From contig NC_057923.1 in the NCBI RefSeq assembly GCF_018873765.1, positions 9,374,413-9,438,412 on the forward strand: a stretch of 64,000 bases of DNA, written 5' to 3'. The notes beneath the pieces are model-generated. The model did not search any database and was not told the origin of the DNA. It worked only from the letters and a program-made list of their open reading frames with translations. The stretch is from Telopea speciosissima (lineage: Eukaryota > Streptophyta > Magnoliopsida > Proteales > Proteaceae). The translations under genes and the position numbers were made by a program. Positions 1 through 11,321 of this stretch are shown here, piece after piece; within the stretch, counting starts at the first letter, position 1; every line of letters begins with the position of its first letter.

Positions 1-250
1 GTATACCAAGGTTTGCATAGATAGGTGTCTGTATACCCAGATTTCCCACTGAGATCGGCGAGATCTCGAGATCTGACACTCATATAAAGGACTTTGGGTC
101 GAGATCTCACGAGATCTCGAGCGAGTTGGGGTACTTTTTTGTTTCGTATGCCATCTCGTCTCGACCCTGGGAAAAAATGAGATCTCGCGAGTTTTAGTTC
201 TATGGTTGGATCGATCCTTGCCACGACCACGAGAAGAATTAGTGGGACAA
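1..250. repeat. GAGATCTC-rich repeat segment at window edge
   Basis: The palindrome GAGATCTC and close variants, often joined as AGATCTCGAGATCT, recur around positions 57-75, 103-122 and 167-190. No coding frame is apparent. It may be part of a larger transposon cut by the window edge; I do not recognise the family. Confidence 0.4.
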
Positions 251-1135
251 CCATGAAGTTTCTAGCAATGTTCCCTGGTGTGGTGCTCTTCGTCACAATA
301 ATCACACTTCACAGCATCCTTGTTAGTGGAAGAACAATCACTAGAATGTGTGAAACCACCTCAAGATTGTGATCCAGAGCCTGAAAATAGAGTTGATCGC
401 TCTTGGGTTATGATGGCAGTATGTCGGTTGTCTTCTAACTAAACCATAGCATATGATGCTCCAGAGAAGGAAACGGATCACGACTGAGAACATGAGCACT
501 CTGATCATACTCTACATTGAGACCTGCCAAGAAATCATAAACACGAAGTTTGTCTTTGGTGTGCTTCTTGAAACTAGTAGCATCTGCAGAACTAGTGACT
601 TGAAAGTCTTCATAGAAATCCAACTTCTGCCATATACCACATAACTCAAAAAGTATTGAATAAAGACATATCCTTCTGTTTGGTTTCATGTATATTCTTC
701 CTCAGTTCATAAACCTGGGCGTCATTCCCAACTTGAGAGTATGTGTCCTTCGCAGCCTTCCAAATCTTTGCAGCGGTATCCAATAACAGGTAACTCCATG
801 CAATATTAGGTTGCATTGAATTGATAAGGAAGGACATTAGAGAATTAATCAGAACTCCACTTTTTCAAAGATGGACCAGAAGTAGTAGGCTTCTTAGATT
901 CACCTGTCAAAGACCTGGAAAAATCACGAGAGTCGATAGACAAGAAGCAGGATCGAGACCACATCAAGTAATTGCTCCCATCCAACTTGATAGAGCTAAC
1001 AGGGAATGAAGGAAAGTCACTACAACCCATTCCATCAGTTTCAGTGGATGCGGTTTTGATGTCAGACATGGCTTCTGATCTCAAATCAATCAAAACTTTA
1101 AAAGAGAAGATTTGAACGAGAAGAACTTCTAACAC
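250..1135 (-). mobile_element. Ty1/Copia-type gag fossil (broken)
   Basis: On the minus strand, translated segments resemble the gag of plant Copia elements. Reading from 1135 leftwards there is an N-terminal block with the typical KLDGSNYLMWSRS signature, then a block with the TAAKIWKAAKDTYSQ and YELRKNIHETKQ pattern of the gag polyprotein, then a segment with DFLAGLNVEYDQ, and near 310-330 a KCDYCD stretch like the start of a CCHC zinc knuckle. The element is broken, with a handful of interruptions, and no pol domain or LTR is visible inside the window. It looks like an old fragment rather than an intact element. The family is Copia-like; the precise lineage is not resolved. Confidence 0.75.
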
Positions 1136-4051
1136 ATGCTACAGTAAGGGCAGCAACCTGAACAAACTCGGATGGTCTGGGGAAAAAAAAAAAACTGCAG
1201 CATCAAATCTTCTCCATGTACAACAGACGATCAATCATAGGTTCCCTCAAACCTTATGTAAGAAGGTAAGAGGGATCAGCAAAGGGCAGGACCCTCGGTG
1301 GGAAGAAGCTCTACCACCGAGGGATGGGTCTCTCTCTTGATTCGATGGGAGAGAGAGAGAGAGAGAGAGAGAGAAGCCAAGAGGAAGAAGAGGCAAGATG
1401 AGGGGGATGTTGATGCTAGGAGTTGTGCAGTTTTGGTATTAGGGTTTGGATCCCAAAGTGGATCCTTGCTCTGTCTCCATGTTGTGATTTGGGGAATGAT
1501 GACATACTACTTGTACTGCCCTAGGACATTTCTACGGTTCTACCCTTATACCCATATTACAACAGTATCATCTGGTATGTTTCGCCTTTTTTTAAGGGTA
1601 AGAGAGTATAGTTCTATGGGTTTTTGCATGACTAGACCTTCTCAAATGCCACACAAGTTCCAAATATGTTAGGCTCCACTGTCTACTCAAGTGAAAGTCA
1701 ATAATTTCAAGATAGAACTTAGGAGGTCTCTTTTCTTTTGAACCACTTAGGAACGCTTTATTCTTTTATGTTGCAGAGGTCTTTTGTGGTTACCTTCATT
1801 TTGGTAATTCTGGTTTCTATAGTTCAGTTATGGTAGTTTTTGTTATTTATTTTTTCAATCCTGATTCCTGACTAGGAAATTGGCTGGCACATGGGGGTGG
1901 TGGTGAGAGGAAATTGGCGGGGGTCAATGTCCCCAGTTAACCCAGGCACTAGAGAGAGACAATCCCAATAGGTTGGAGCAAGTTACAAGGAGAGAGAAAC
2001 CGTGTCCAAAAGGCCTGAACCTGAAATAGAGAAACACAGTAAGTTGGGGCAAGCTACAATGTGATGGGAGAAACCATGTCCCTTAACCCCACCCCCCCTC
2101 ATTCAAGCACGCACATACTCACTCTCTCTAACTTGCTAGAACAAGTTTTCTTCTCCCTTCTATTCAATCATTAAAAAAACAGGTTGGGTTCTCTGAAACT
2201 CTGAATTGGAAAAGGGGAGCTGGGTCATTCGTGTTAGTCTGATTATTTGTGCATTGAGGTTCTCTGGCAGAGTGATCACTCATGCAACCAGGTGGCTGGC
2301 TGTTCAACCAGTCCAACTGGCTTGTCCTGTCCAGCGTAAATACTTCCTTTAATTTTGCAAGGGTTCTTTCAATTTTTTTTCTGGGTCATTCGTGTTGGTC
2401 TGATTATTTGTGCATTGAGGTTCTCTAGCAGAGTGACCACTCATGGAACCAGGTGGCTGGCTGTTCAACCAGTCCAACTGGCTTGTCCTGTCCTGTCCAG
2501 TCCAGCGTAAATACTTCATTTAATTTTTGCAAGGGTTCTTTCATTTTTTTCCCCAAATTTTAATTATCAGGCTGCATGAGTATTCTTACTGTTACCGTCT
2601 TTCCATTCATTGTCTCTTTTTTTTTTTTCTGGGGAGGGGGGGGGGGATGGGAGGGTGTTTTTAATCCATTCTGATGGTATTGTGTTTATCCTTCTGATAT
2701 TGATGCTGTTACTGTTGCTGGAGGGTTCTCTGACTTGAAGTGGCTTTTTTTATTTTTATTTTGTAGAAAACGGAAAAGGAAGGATCTCAAGATGAGAAAC
2801 AGTGAGGAACAGTTCCATGATGTAGCATCAAGTCTTGGGTTATGTTCTGTTCTTAAATCTCATGATGCATTTGGATATCTACTCTTATTTGTTGCAATTC
2901 TGAGTCGATGAGATAAGCTTAAAAGGCATTACTAGCAAAATGTTTTAAAGATTCTGATTCATAATATTTCAGATTTAAATAGATCTGTGAAAATTGAGAT
3001 GTGGCTTTTGAAGACTGGTCTGTCTTCATTTTGGTGCTGACTTGATTCATAATATTTCTGATTTGATGAGAGAATTGATGCTCTTGAAGTTTTCCTGTGG
3101 TGGGTTACAGGAGTATTTGCTTATTTCCCAGGCCCTATTTGATTCTTTGCAAGACTTTTCCTGCAAATTATATTGTACATAAAAATTTCTTAGGGAATGT
3201 GTCCTACATGCCCATGGAAGAAATCCCCTCCTACGCACCTACTTCAAATATTGCCACATGGACAGATGAATATCCAGACCATTGGATAGATAGTTTAAAA
3301 AATGAATTAGTCGCTTGTCAAAGCTTAATTCAATCAAACACCCTCTCGTGTATGGCCATGCATCCTTATGTATGTCTATATATGGTAATGGTACTCCAAC
3401 CATTTTCCATAACCTAGGATTTTTCATAGGTCTATTTTAAGTTGATGGGCATGTTTGGATTCTTTTTTAATTATTTATGCATGCCGATGCTACCATTTTT
3501 TGGATTTTACATCAAAACAAAAACAAACAGCAGAAAGTCTTACAAGAAAGAAGCTTCTTTTTTTTTTTGTCCCATTTTCTTAGGGGAAAGGTTTAACCCG
3601 TCAGTGGATCATGGGATTTAGGGTAAAATAAAAATAAAAAACATAAAAGGAAGGAATTATCGACCATTCATCAAATGGGTGGGATTGGGGGAAGGGGCAC
3701 AAAGAGATTCATTTGCCGGGACCGAAAACTCTCCTTTTCTTTTTTCACATGGAAACAAAGGGAGACCAAAGGAAATTTACATAGTCAGATCAGTGTATAA
3801 ACTGAAAGAATAGGAGAAATAAAAAAAAATGAGTCCATAAAATTCAAGTATGAGAAAAATAATCGTGTCATGTCACAAATTACAATAATGTAAAACCCTA
3901 CAATTCTCTATGGCTTCTCTGAATTACTAGTGTCAGGCAATATAAAAAACAGGATCAAAAGGGTAAAAAAAATGAAAATAAAGAATGGGTGTGGTTGTAC
4001 AAGTGATTCATTGTTCATAGGCCAACAATGATGCGGCACCATGAGTGTTTG
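1136..4051. other. Intergenic DNA with no supported gene
   Basis: The stretch holds a (GA)n microsatellite near 1347-1375, a tandem duplication at 2220-2552 (listed separately), poly-T and poly-G tracts near 2617-2648, and the 3' flank of the GT92 gene. A short splice-acceptor-like TTTTGTAG at about 2760 is followed by an open dozen codons, but no partner exon was found. Open frames at 1298-1672 and 3097-3417 have low-complexity or unremarkable translations and are not called as genes. Confidence 0.5.
2220..2552. repeat. 162-bp tandem duplication
   Basis: Two head-to-tail copies begin with CTGGGTCATTCGTGTT at 2220 and 2382. They share the body GATTATTTGTGCATTGAGG and end in GCAAGGGTTCTTTCA. 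They differ at only a few positions plus a short CCTGT expansion in the second copy, so the duplication is recent. Confidence 0.9.
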
Positions 4052-5992
4052 TCACTGAAGAGAGCTCCCCCACCAGGGTAATACCCCATTTGCAGGATCA
4101 GCCAGGTTGGCCATTACGAAGTCCCTGAGCCCTGTGTCCCATACCTCACAGAACTGAAGTGGCCAATTGGGTGGCTCAATGGCCTCAGTCCCAAGCCCAG
4201 GGGCCCTGTCTTTCGATCCCTCATTCTGGTTCTCTTGCCAGTATGCGACGTAGGTGGCAACCCTTCGAAAGAACTTGGCCCTGAAAGCTTCCCACACCTG
4301 GTACTTGTAGTGATTTATGATGGCTGTACTCTGTGGCAGGTTGAGGTACGTGTACCCTGTCTTTAGCCGGAAATGGTGAATCACATTGAGTAGTGTATCG
4401 TCGAGAGCATTGGGGCGTACGATGGATTTGTGCCTTTCAGGGCTCTGGAGCCGGCAGGTGTAGCCCACTGTCACTCCCTGTGAAGGAGGCGTTCTTAGCC
4501 CTGACGGTCCAAAGCTGTGGCAGGATGTCCTGATCTCACCGATGGTTGTTGAGGAGGAGAAATTTGCGACGAGGGTTTTAAGAGAATCTCGACCTGGGTA
4601 TCCCAAGCTATCGGTCGGAATCCCTCTGTTTGCAGAGGGAACAGGGAAGTAGAAGAACTCATCAACATCCATGAATCCCACCCAATTGCATTCCGCCTTT
4701 GCCCTGACGGTGCAGTGTGAGAAACCAGCTTCCTGGGTCTTGAGCCAAGGCCAGACGTGCCTGCTAACATTGTAATTCTCTTGATCGAGTTCGTCAATCA
4801 CTTGCTTGATATTGTCGTCACTGTTGTTGTCATAGATGAACCAGCGCTCAACCCCAAGCCAGGCATGGTAGGTGATCCATTCCCGCAGGGAGGAGGCTTG
4901 GTTCCATACCATGGTGCATACACACATCTCATATTTCTTCTTCACCGCGGCAGTGGTGGTGGTGAAATGGAAGATCTTAGCGACGGAAGGTAGGGGAATA
5001 TAAAGGGGAGGAGTAGTCCTCACTCTGCCTGATGTTCCCAATGAAGCTACACCAATGGTGACTCGGATTCCATTGGCTCTAGAGGGATTGTTTCGAATGG
5101 TAATAGGGAGAGAGCACCGGACAACTTCCTGTGCTGCAGTAAGGGCCTGTGTGGTGAAAACGAAGTGGGGATTTCTCTGCCAATTTCCCCATCCGAAGTG
5201 GCAGACGAATTGCGTCGGATCAGAGGCTCTATCAGGGCGAAGATTCAATCCTTTAACGAACACCACGGCCGTGTCCCCATCCAGAGCTGCACCGTAGACC
5301 AGCGACGTCTCCCATGAATGAACTGGATGATCAATTCCAATTCCAACCGACGCATCATCTTGTAATTCTTCTCCTCTGCTGCGCTGAGTCTCTCTAATTC
5401 CAGTCCTCTCCAGGAGAACCCAAGCAGAGTGATTAGCTGGAGGTGTGGGACACCGGGCAATTGACCTGTAACCATCGAATTCGTCTACAGACAGAAGGGA
5501 AAGTGAGATGCTGTGGCGGTTCTTGGGATCTAACTCATTGGATTCAATAGAATTGTTGGTGTTACTGAAGGAGGGCAGAGGATGGTAGACACAATTCAAT
5601 GCTGCGTTCCAATGAAGCAGAGATAGACCCTTCGTCGTTATCGTTCTCCTCTTGGAAACCACCAGCAAAACATGGTCAGAGAACAAGACCCGATCCTCAA
5701 CAATGAATGGCAATGGTCCCCCGTCATTATGATCGGCAGAAGAATGTAAGATGGAATTGCTCACGGCCAATGCTGAAGACGACAGCAGAGGTAAGCGGGA
5801 GACGATCAGAACGGGACGGAAGGGAGACGAGCCAATGGTGGAGAAGCTGTTAAGGAGGAGGACGAAGCAGCAGAAGCAGAGGAGGAGGAGAAGGAGAGAG
5901 ACGGAAATGGAATAGTGGCAGGAGAGTAGAGAGGACGAAGGAGTTCGTCTTGGGATGTGCTTTCGCTTGCGGCACTGCAGCTCAGAATCCAT
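4052..5992 (-). CDS. Glycosyltransferase family 92 (DUF23) protein
   Basis: This is a single-exon gene for a type II Golgi-like membrane protein. From the chosen start (MDSELQ...) it is 646 residues long. An upstream in-frame ATG at 6016 would add 8 residues, but the second ATG has A at -3 and G at +4 and is preferred. After a basic N-terminus (RKRKHIPRR) comes one hydrophobic anchor at about residues 29-49 (a leucine/cysteine run), then a stem, then the GT92/DUF23 catalytic region at about 353-600. Visible motifs are MCVCTMVWNQ, REWITYHAWLGVERWFIYDN and WVGFMDVDEFF; the DVD of the last (about 442-444) is the likely DXD metal/nucleotide-sugar site. Plant GT92 enzymes include the GALS beta-1,4-galactan synthases; the exact acceptor here is unknown. 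The frame is intact to the C-terminus. The next gene to the right on the same strand is TORTIFOLIA1-like, as at Arabidopsis At1g27200/At1g27210 (from memory). Confidence 0.93.
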   Translation of the reverse strand: MDSELQCRKRKHIPRRTPSSSLLSCHYSISVSLLLLLLCFCCFVLLLNSFSTIGSSPFRPVLIVSRLPLLSSSALAVSNSILHSSADHNDGGPLPFIVEDRVLFSDHVLLVVSKRRTITTKGLSLLHWNAALNCVYHPLPSFSNTNNSIESNELDPKNRHSISLSLLSVDEFDGYRSIARCPTPPANHSAWVLLERTGIRETQRSRGEELQDDASVGIGIDHPVHSWETSLVYGAALDGDTAVVFVKGLNLRPDRASDPTQFVCHFGWGNWQRNPHFVFTTQALTAAQEVVRCSLPITIRNNPSRANGIRVTIGVASLGTSGRVRTTPPLYIPLPSVAKIFHFTTTTAAVKKKYEMCVCTMVWNQASSLREWITYHAWLGVERWFIYDNNSDDNIKQVIDELDQENYNVSRHVWPWLKTQEAGFSHCTVRAKAECNWVGFMDVDEFFYFPVPSANRGIPTDSLGYPGRDSLKTLVANFSSSTTIGEIRTSCHSFGPSGLRTPPSQGVTVGYTCRLQSPERHKSIVRPNALDDTLLNVIHHFRLKTGYTYLNLPQSTAIINHYKYQVWEAFRAKFFRRVATYVAYWQENQNEGSKDRAPGLGTEAIEPPNWPLQFCEVWDTGLRDFVMANLADPANGVLPWWGSSLQ

Positions 5993-6016
5993 TTGCTTGC
6001 AATGGCATATGTGCAT

Positions 6017-7143
6017 TACTGGCTAATCAGATCCAATGCTGCTGCTTCGCTATGTCGATGTGTACGGGTAGATCTCAGGGGCTGAGCTGATGGGAATGGG
6101 GGACCTGTAAGAGGAAGAAGAGAGACGGAGGAACCTCGAGAGAGAGAGAGAGAGAGAGTGCATAGGCATTAATCTTAAGGAGACGCAACGCGTAGTTATG
6201 AAAGAAGAGAAGAGACGCCAGCCGTACTTTCCACCGCCAACTGAGAAAGTCCACCACCCCACTCTTCCTCCTCCTCCTCCGAGTCCTCTTTCTCTGCTGG
6301 TGCGCTGTATTATTTCTCTTTCTTGCTTTCAACAGAACAATATCCTATTCTACTACTCTATTGAATGTTCAAACATGGCATATGCAATAATATGCCCATA
6401 CCTTTCCCTTATTGTCCAAAAAAACAAAAAAGAAAAACCCATACCTTTCTCTTTTGCAATAAAGAAGTATTGTGTTTATTTGACCATATTTTTGGAGACA
6501 TAACTCGTAATTTACTGGGAAAAACATAAGATTACTTACAAATCCCTATCCAAACAAAAACATAGGGTGTTTTGGTTATTTCATAAGGGGGTCCACCTAT
6601 GAAATAACTCAAACACCTCTTGTTTTGCTGGGTTGGATCTTTCAACTCCCGCCATGGCTGTAGGAGAGTCGAATTATCTTTGTATACCTACGAATTGAAC
6701 ACTCCTGCACCAACTTAGGGAAAAAAAAAATTTTCGGAGGGATGCATCATCAAGAGTCGTGAGGGGTTCACCTCTCTGAGACTGGTTGTGGTTCTTGGCA
6801 CTAGCTTGGTGCTAAGAAAGTTCCAACTTCCAATGCTATAAAGTCTAATTAATTAAAAGTTGTTCGATCAGCTTTTGGTGCCTTCTCCCCCATCTTCTTT
6901 CTTTCTTTCTTTCATTCTTTCTTTCTTTCTTTCTTTTTATTCGATTGAACCCATGTCGAGTCCTCAACACCTCATCTTCTTTCTTTAATCTTTATTAATT
7001 AAAATGAAATGCCAGAGAAGCTTCAACCTCTGATGATTGGCAGCATGTGAAGTGAAGGATGTGTTTGATTTTGTTTTGTACGATTTACTCACATATTCAA
7101 AAAAAAAAATTTATACGTTTGGTTGGCTATACAAATTCCACTG
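6017..7143. other. GT92 upstream region
   Basis: This is the 5' flank of the minus-strand GT92 gene. A (CT)n/(GA)n tract at 6138-6158 lies in the likely 5' leader on the coding strand. Further out are AT-rich DNA and a (TTTC)n tract near 6896-6935. No gene is seen. Confidence 0.5.
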
Positions 7144-7355
7144 ACGGGAAACAAATCCTCTGCAGGGCAGGTTTAGAATTTGGCATGTGGATCGGTGTGA
7201 CATCCAATGGTGACGAACTCGAGAAGAAAGAAAGGAAAAAAAAACTGGGTCAATTCATCTCACACCATTGGATGAAGCATCATCCACTTGTTGAGCTCTC
7301 AAGCCCACATTACAATGTACCGCCAGATCGGTGCACTGCCGAAGATTTTAGTCCA
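7144..7355. mobile_element. MITE family B, copy 1
   Basis: The copy runs from AATCCTCTGCAGGGCAGG to GCACTGCCGAAGATTTTAG. Inside are the paired blocks GACATCCAATGGTGACGA and CACCATTGGATGAAG, followed by GAGCTCTCAAGCCC. The same arrangement recurs at about 42606-42850 and 46425-46650, which defines a family of non-autonomous inverted-repeat elements. Confidence 0.65.
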
Positions 7356-7731
7356 ATTGGACTGGGCTCTCTGACAGTCCAACCCGTTTTGGTGAATAAA
7401 GGAGTGCACCATACTTAGGATCAATTGAAGCTTTTTCTTTATTTCTTTTTTTTAGTGGGGTTTTAGAAAGAGAGGGAAAATCATGAAATGGTGCAAAGCA
7501 ATCTCCACGACACGATAAATTTGTGCTACGTATCGCACAATGAAGGTAGCATTGCCAGGTACTACCAGATTAAAGAATTGGAGAGGATTTTTATCCCGGT
7601 AAGATTGAGGGGGAAACAGAAAGAGAGTTGAAGGAAGAGAGAGAGAGAGAGGGAAAGTTGTGGACGATTTCAGTATGAAACAAGTGATGTAATGGAAGGC
7701 TCTTTCTTATGCACGTAGGCATTTGCCGGAT

Positions 7732-7926
7732 TATTATCTTCTCCAATTCCTAAAGTGTGGCAGCGTAGTAGTGCTAGGTGGAGATGTCGATATTTGGCAA
7801 CTACTACATCTAATGTTCCATATCAATGAGATCTAACCGTTGAATAAAGTAGCTACCAAGTGTCGATATCTCCACCTAACACTGTCGCACTGCCACACTT
7901 TAAGGAATTGGAGAAGATAATTTTCT
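7732..7926. mobile_element. MITE family C with inverted ends
   Basis: Terminal inverted repeats pair TTATCTTCTCCAATTCCTAA with TTAAGGAATTGGAGAAGATAA. The pairing continues through GTGTGGCAGCG / CGCACTGCCACAC and TAGGTGGAGATGTCGATAT / ATATCTCCACCTA. Partial relatives occur near 7570 and at 50497-50582. Confidence 0.85.
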
Positions 7927-8141
7927 AGCGTTTGCCCTGTAACCCCATTGTCGGCAGTGCAGCAAGTGGATGGAAGCATGTATAGCTGGCGGGACTCCAT
8001 TACCCGCATGTGCTAGACCTAACCTCTAAGGTCAAGCGATGTAGAGTCGGTACCGGTGCTGGTGGTGGTGAATTCAGTGTTTGAGTTTCACTGGCTGGTA
8101 GAAAGGTAGTGTTGTTGAGAAAAATAAACATTTTTTTTCTT

Positions 8142-8320
8142 TGGGGAAAGTTTTCATATACGGTTGTGTAAGCCATGTATGTGAGAGGGTGGGAGTTTCA
8201 AGGCATTAATTAATGAGTGGGGATTTATGATTTTTTCAACTCTTTGTGAGAGGAGACACGACCGTGCATGCTTACACAGCCGTGTATGAAAACTTCTCCC
8301 TTTTTGGGGAAATCTTTTTT
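8142..8320. mobile_element. MITE with ~30-bp inverted ends
   Basis: GGGGAAAGTTTTCATATACG at the left pairs with GTATGAAAACTTCTCCC at the right. The internal pairs GTTGTGTAAGCCATG and CATGCTTACACAGCC extend the inverted repeat. A related half occurs near 12600-12650. Confidence 0.8.
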
Positions 8321-8694
8321 GAAAGTTAACGAAGAGATACAATAATCAAAGTATGCACAAGTTTAATAGTGCAAATAAATCAAATCAAGTCAATTATAAA
8401 AAGAATACACAGATTTTTAAGAGAGAAAAAACTCTACCTCATTGCGTGTGGCACGCGGCATGCGATCCTATGCTTAGACACATGGCCGTGTGAAATGATC
8501 GTCACATCCCATGAAAAGGCAAAAATTCCTAAAACGTGGCTTTGTGTGGGTACGGGGCTACATGCCGTATGCAACTAGGTATCGATTTCTTTCCCAATTT
8601 TTTATATAAAAAACTCTTCTCTAACTAAAAAAACTTAAAGAGCGTACAAATGCAAGTCTAGGAAGGAGTCTCAATCACATACATGAAGAATTGT

Positions 8695-9235
8695 TAAACC
8701 TTCCACGTAGTCTTTGCTTAACACATGTCTTACCCATGACGGAGACTAGTCTTTATTTGACACATGTCTTATCCATGTGAGAAGGCACAATATACGCCTT
8801 ACGCTCATAAAGCCTTTTCCCTTTTTTAGGAGAAAGTTCTCCCAGCAAACATGATACTCTACACCTCTCACACTGTGAGGCGATCACACCTAGACACATA
8901 AACTGTCTTGGGCGCTTTGAAATGCCTTACCCCCATGTAAAGGCGGACATTCTAGGCATCCAAGGCAGTTTCTATGTATAGGTGTGGTTGCTGCGCAAGA
9001 TGCATGACCGGGTAACATTCTATTCCCCAAAATAATATAATAATCCATGTGAGCAAACTCAATGAATGTCTTAGTCTCAGAGAGTCTTTTTCTTTTTGGG
9101 GAGAAGGTTCTCCTAACAAGCAAGATACTCTACACCTTCTTTGATTATTTTAATAAATTTTTTCTTAAAAATTAATATTATAATTCATATGATGAGACAC
9201 AGTGTACACCTTAGGCTTAGAGAGTTTTTCCCCAA
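8695..9235. repeat. Diverged repeats around a small palindromic MITE
   Basis: Three diverged copies of a block like TCCATGTGAGAAGGCACA, ending in an AGAGTCTTTTTC-type T-rich stretch, lie near 8775, 9040 and 9190. Between them, at 8878-8998, is a palindromic element whose ends GATCACACCTAGACACAT and ATGTATAGGTGTGGTTG pair, with AACTGTCTTGG / CCAAGGCAGTT inside. Confidence 0.6.
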
Positions 9236-9285
9236 AACATACTTTAAAGGTGGAATACTTTCTTTAGTGGCATGTTTGATAGATC

Positions 9286-9452
9286 ATTATCCTCTCCGGT
9301 TCCCTACCCGGTATAGTTGTCTGGTTCCTCTTATCGGGAGCCAGAAATGACGACCTAATCCCCTGCCCAAACATACTCTCTTAATGAGGTTAAGTCGTCA
9401 TTTCCGCCTCCCTATGAGAGGAACTGGACAACCGAACTAGACAGGAAAAAAA
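9286..9452. mobile_element. MITE family E, copy 1
   Basis: A foldback element: CCTCTCCGGTTCCCTACCCGG, GTCTGGTTCCTCTTA and GAAATGACGACCTAA on the left pair with TTAAGTCGTCATTTC, AGAGGAACTGGACAACCG on the right. It resembles the cleaner copy at 10537-10702 in layout (a central CCCTGCCCAAAC-type loop between the arms). Confidence 0.65.
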
Positions 9453-10039
9453 ATTCATTGCCCTCTCTCTCTCTCTCTCATATTACCTCGCCCTCAATCC
9501 ATTTCCGTTTCTTTCATATTAATTTCTCTCTTTTTTTTTTTTTTTTTTTCTTTTTTTCTATGGCAACCTACGCTCAAAAACCAGACTTTCTTTTCTTTTT
9601 TGCCTTTTTTTTTCTTGTTAACCAAACACAGCCTTCAAGGGAATTTTGGTGATGGCAACATTTCCAAATTTTGGTCTCCACATCATCAGTTCTATTATAT
9701 ACTTTACTGATTCTCCGCCTTTGCCACTCTCCCTCTTCCCCTCCATCTTATTTGTCGGTGGTGACTGGTTGGACTGCGTATCCGCAGTCAACAGTGTAAA
9801 AGACACAGTCCAAAGGACTCTGAGTTAAGGGACAATTAGTTTAGATACGCGTTGTTGAGCTGTTACGTTGAGGGCAAAATTAGGAGGAGGAAACATAAGG
9901 AAAATAATAGAATTTATTTATTTAATTATATTATGACAGATTATTATTCTGGGATTTAAAAAAAAAAAAAAAAAAACATTTTCATATCATAAGGGTCCAC
10001 TATTTCTTATTTATTTTTATTTATTTTTGTTTTTGGAAT

Positions 10040-10248
10040 AGGAGGTATCTGGCCGAACTAAATCTCCCAAGGTTCGTGTATGACCCCGCAACACCATGAA
10101 CTGTGAGCTACTGGGGCCCCCATGTTCACCAGGGAGTTTCCCCTTAGGCGGGTGGCCCCAAGGGGGAAGACGGAGTCGAACTTAGGACCTTCCGCTTCCT
10201 TAGGCTTCGTCCCTTGCCAGCTGCACTGCCCCTTGGGGTTAACGGGTC
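10040..10248 (-). mobile_element. tRNA-derived SINE (minus)
   Basis: On the minus strand the head reads CCAAGGGGCAGTGCAGCTGG, which contains a box-A-like TGCAGCTGGC. About 40 bases further is TCCTAAGTTCGACTCC, a good RNA polymerase III box B (GTTCGACTC). This spacing fits a tRNA-related SINE head. The tail merges into AT-rich DNA. Confidence 0.6.
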
Positions 10249-10536
10249 CACTATATTTGACCCATGTAAAAAGCGATGTGGCAATCCTGATGGTTAGATA
10301 TAGATAATGGGTAAAAAAATGTTGTCAGGTTGCGTGGTCCCTAAACCAGTGTGGGGCCAATGAGTGGATGTTCAGGAGGTTCGGAGGCTATGTCTAGACG
10401 CAGGCTACACATGATCATGCAACGTTGTTTTTCTCATTAAAAATTTATGTTTGGATTAACCACTTATCAAATTTCATAAATTAATTTAATCAAACATTTC
10501 TTATATTTTTAAACAATTCGTGTAAGTAGTGGATCT

Positions 10537-10702
10537 TTATCACCTCCAGTTTGCTGACCGGCCCAGTTCCCCAGTTCCTCTAACAAAGGGGGGCTGAAAT
10601 GACCTCTCTACCCATGCCCAAACACCCTGCCTGGGTGGGGTCCACCATCCCCCTATTAGAGAAACTGGGGAACTGGGCCGGTCAGCAAACTGGAGGTGAT
10701 AA
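10537..10702. mobile_element. MITE family E, copy 2 (near-perfect foldback)
   Basis: The two ends are inverted copies over about 40 bases: TTATCACCTCCAGTTTGCTG on the left matches CAGCAAACTGGAGGTGATAA on the right, and GGCCCAGTTCCCCAGTT matches AACTGGGGAACTGGGCC. The short loop carries CATGCCCAAACACCCTGCC. The arms are nearly identical, so the insertion is recent. Confidence 0.92.
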
Positions 10703-10754
10703 TTTTCCGTAAGTAGTCCATGCAATGGTGACTGCCAGTAATATTAGAACGCAG

Positions 10755-10933
10755 GGTTAAGTCCAAGGGGTGGTTGCTTGTTCGATTCTCGCTCTGTTGG
10801 AGGTTTCACATCCTGTAATTCCCTTCTTACCCCCATTCCATCCCTCTTCCTTGAGTTGGTATGCCACACCTGACCAACCTCTTGGGTTGTCATCTTAGTG
10901 GCCTATGGGCCCTTTACAGGATTGATCAAAAAA
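10755..10933 (+). mobile_element. SINE fragment, 5'-truncated
   Basis: GGTTGCTTGTTCGATTCTCG contains a box B (GTTCGATTC). It is followed by a pyrimidine-rich body and ends in GATCAAAAAAAGA, a short A-rich tail. No convincing box A precedes it. Confidence 0.5.
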
Positions 10934-10937
10934 AGAA

Positions 10938-11321
10938 GGGTAAATTACATATCACCCCCTGGTTTTCAAACGAAACTCAAATCATCCCTTGATTTTTAAA
11001 AATACTTAAATCACCCTGTATTAGACCCCAATATGACAAATTAGTCTCTACCATTAGTTTTATGCTGTTAAGTGATGATGTCAGCCAATTAAATAAATTT
11101 AAATCCCTAAACTACCCTTGACATCCAAACATAGATTTTGAAGGGTAGTGTTCTAAATTTAATTCTAATGTTTTAGTACAAGAGTAAAATTATCTTTTCA
11201 CATCAATAACTAGCAGCAGACTAACACCGTTACTATAAAGGGAGAGAATGAGTATTTTCAAAAACCAGGGGATGATTTGAGTTTCGTTTGAAAACCAAGG
11301 GATGACATGTAATTTACCCTA
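10938..11321. mobile_element. MITE with ~50-bp inverted ends (Mutator-like?)
   Basis: GGGTAAATTACATATCACCC at the left is the inverse of the right end, ATGACATGTAATTTACCC. The pairing continues through GGTTTTCAAACGAAACTCAA / TTGAGTTTCGTTTGAAAACC. Long inverted repeats and A-rich direct flanks (AAAAAGAA on both sides) are compatible with a Mutator-type non-autonomous element, but the flanks are too simple to be decisive. Confidence 0.88.

Noticed and set aside
1298-1672. 124-codon open frame with an ERERERE run
   Set aside because: The translation is driven by a GA microsatellite followed by ordinary AT-rich sequence; no domain or splice partner.
3097-3417. 106-codon open frame
   Set aside because: No recognisable family, no promoter context and a short frame in AT-rich DNA.
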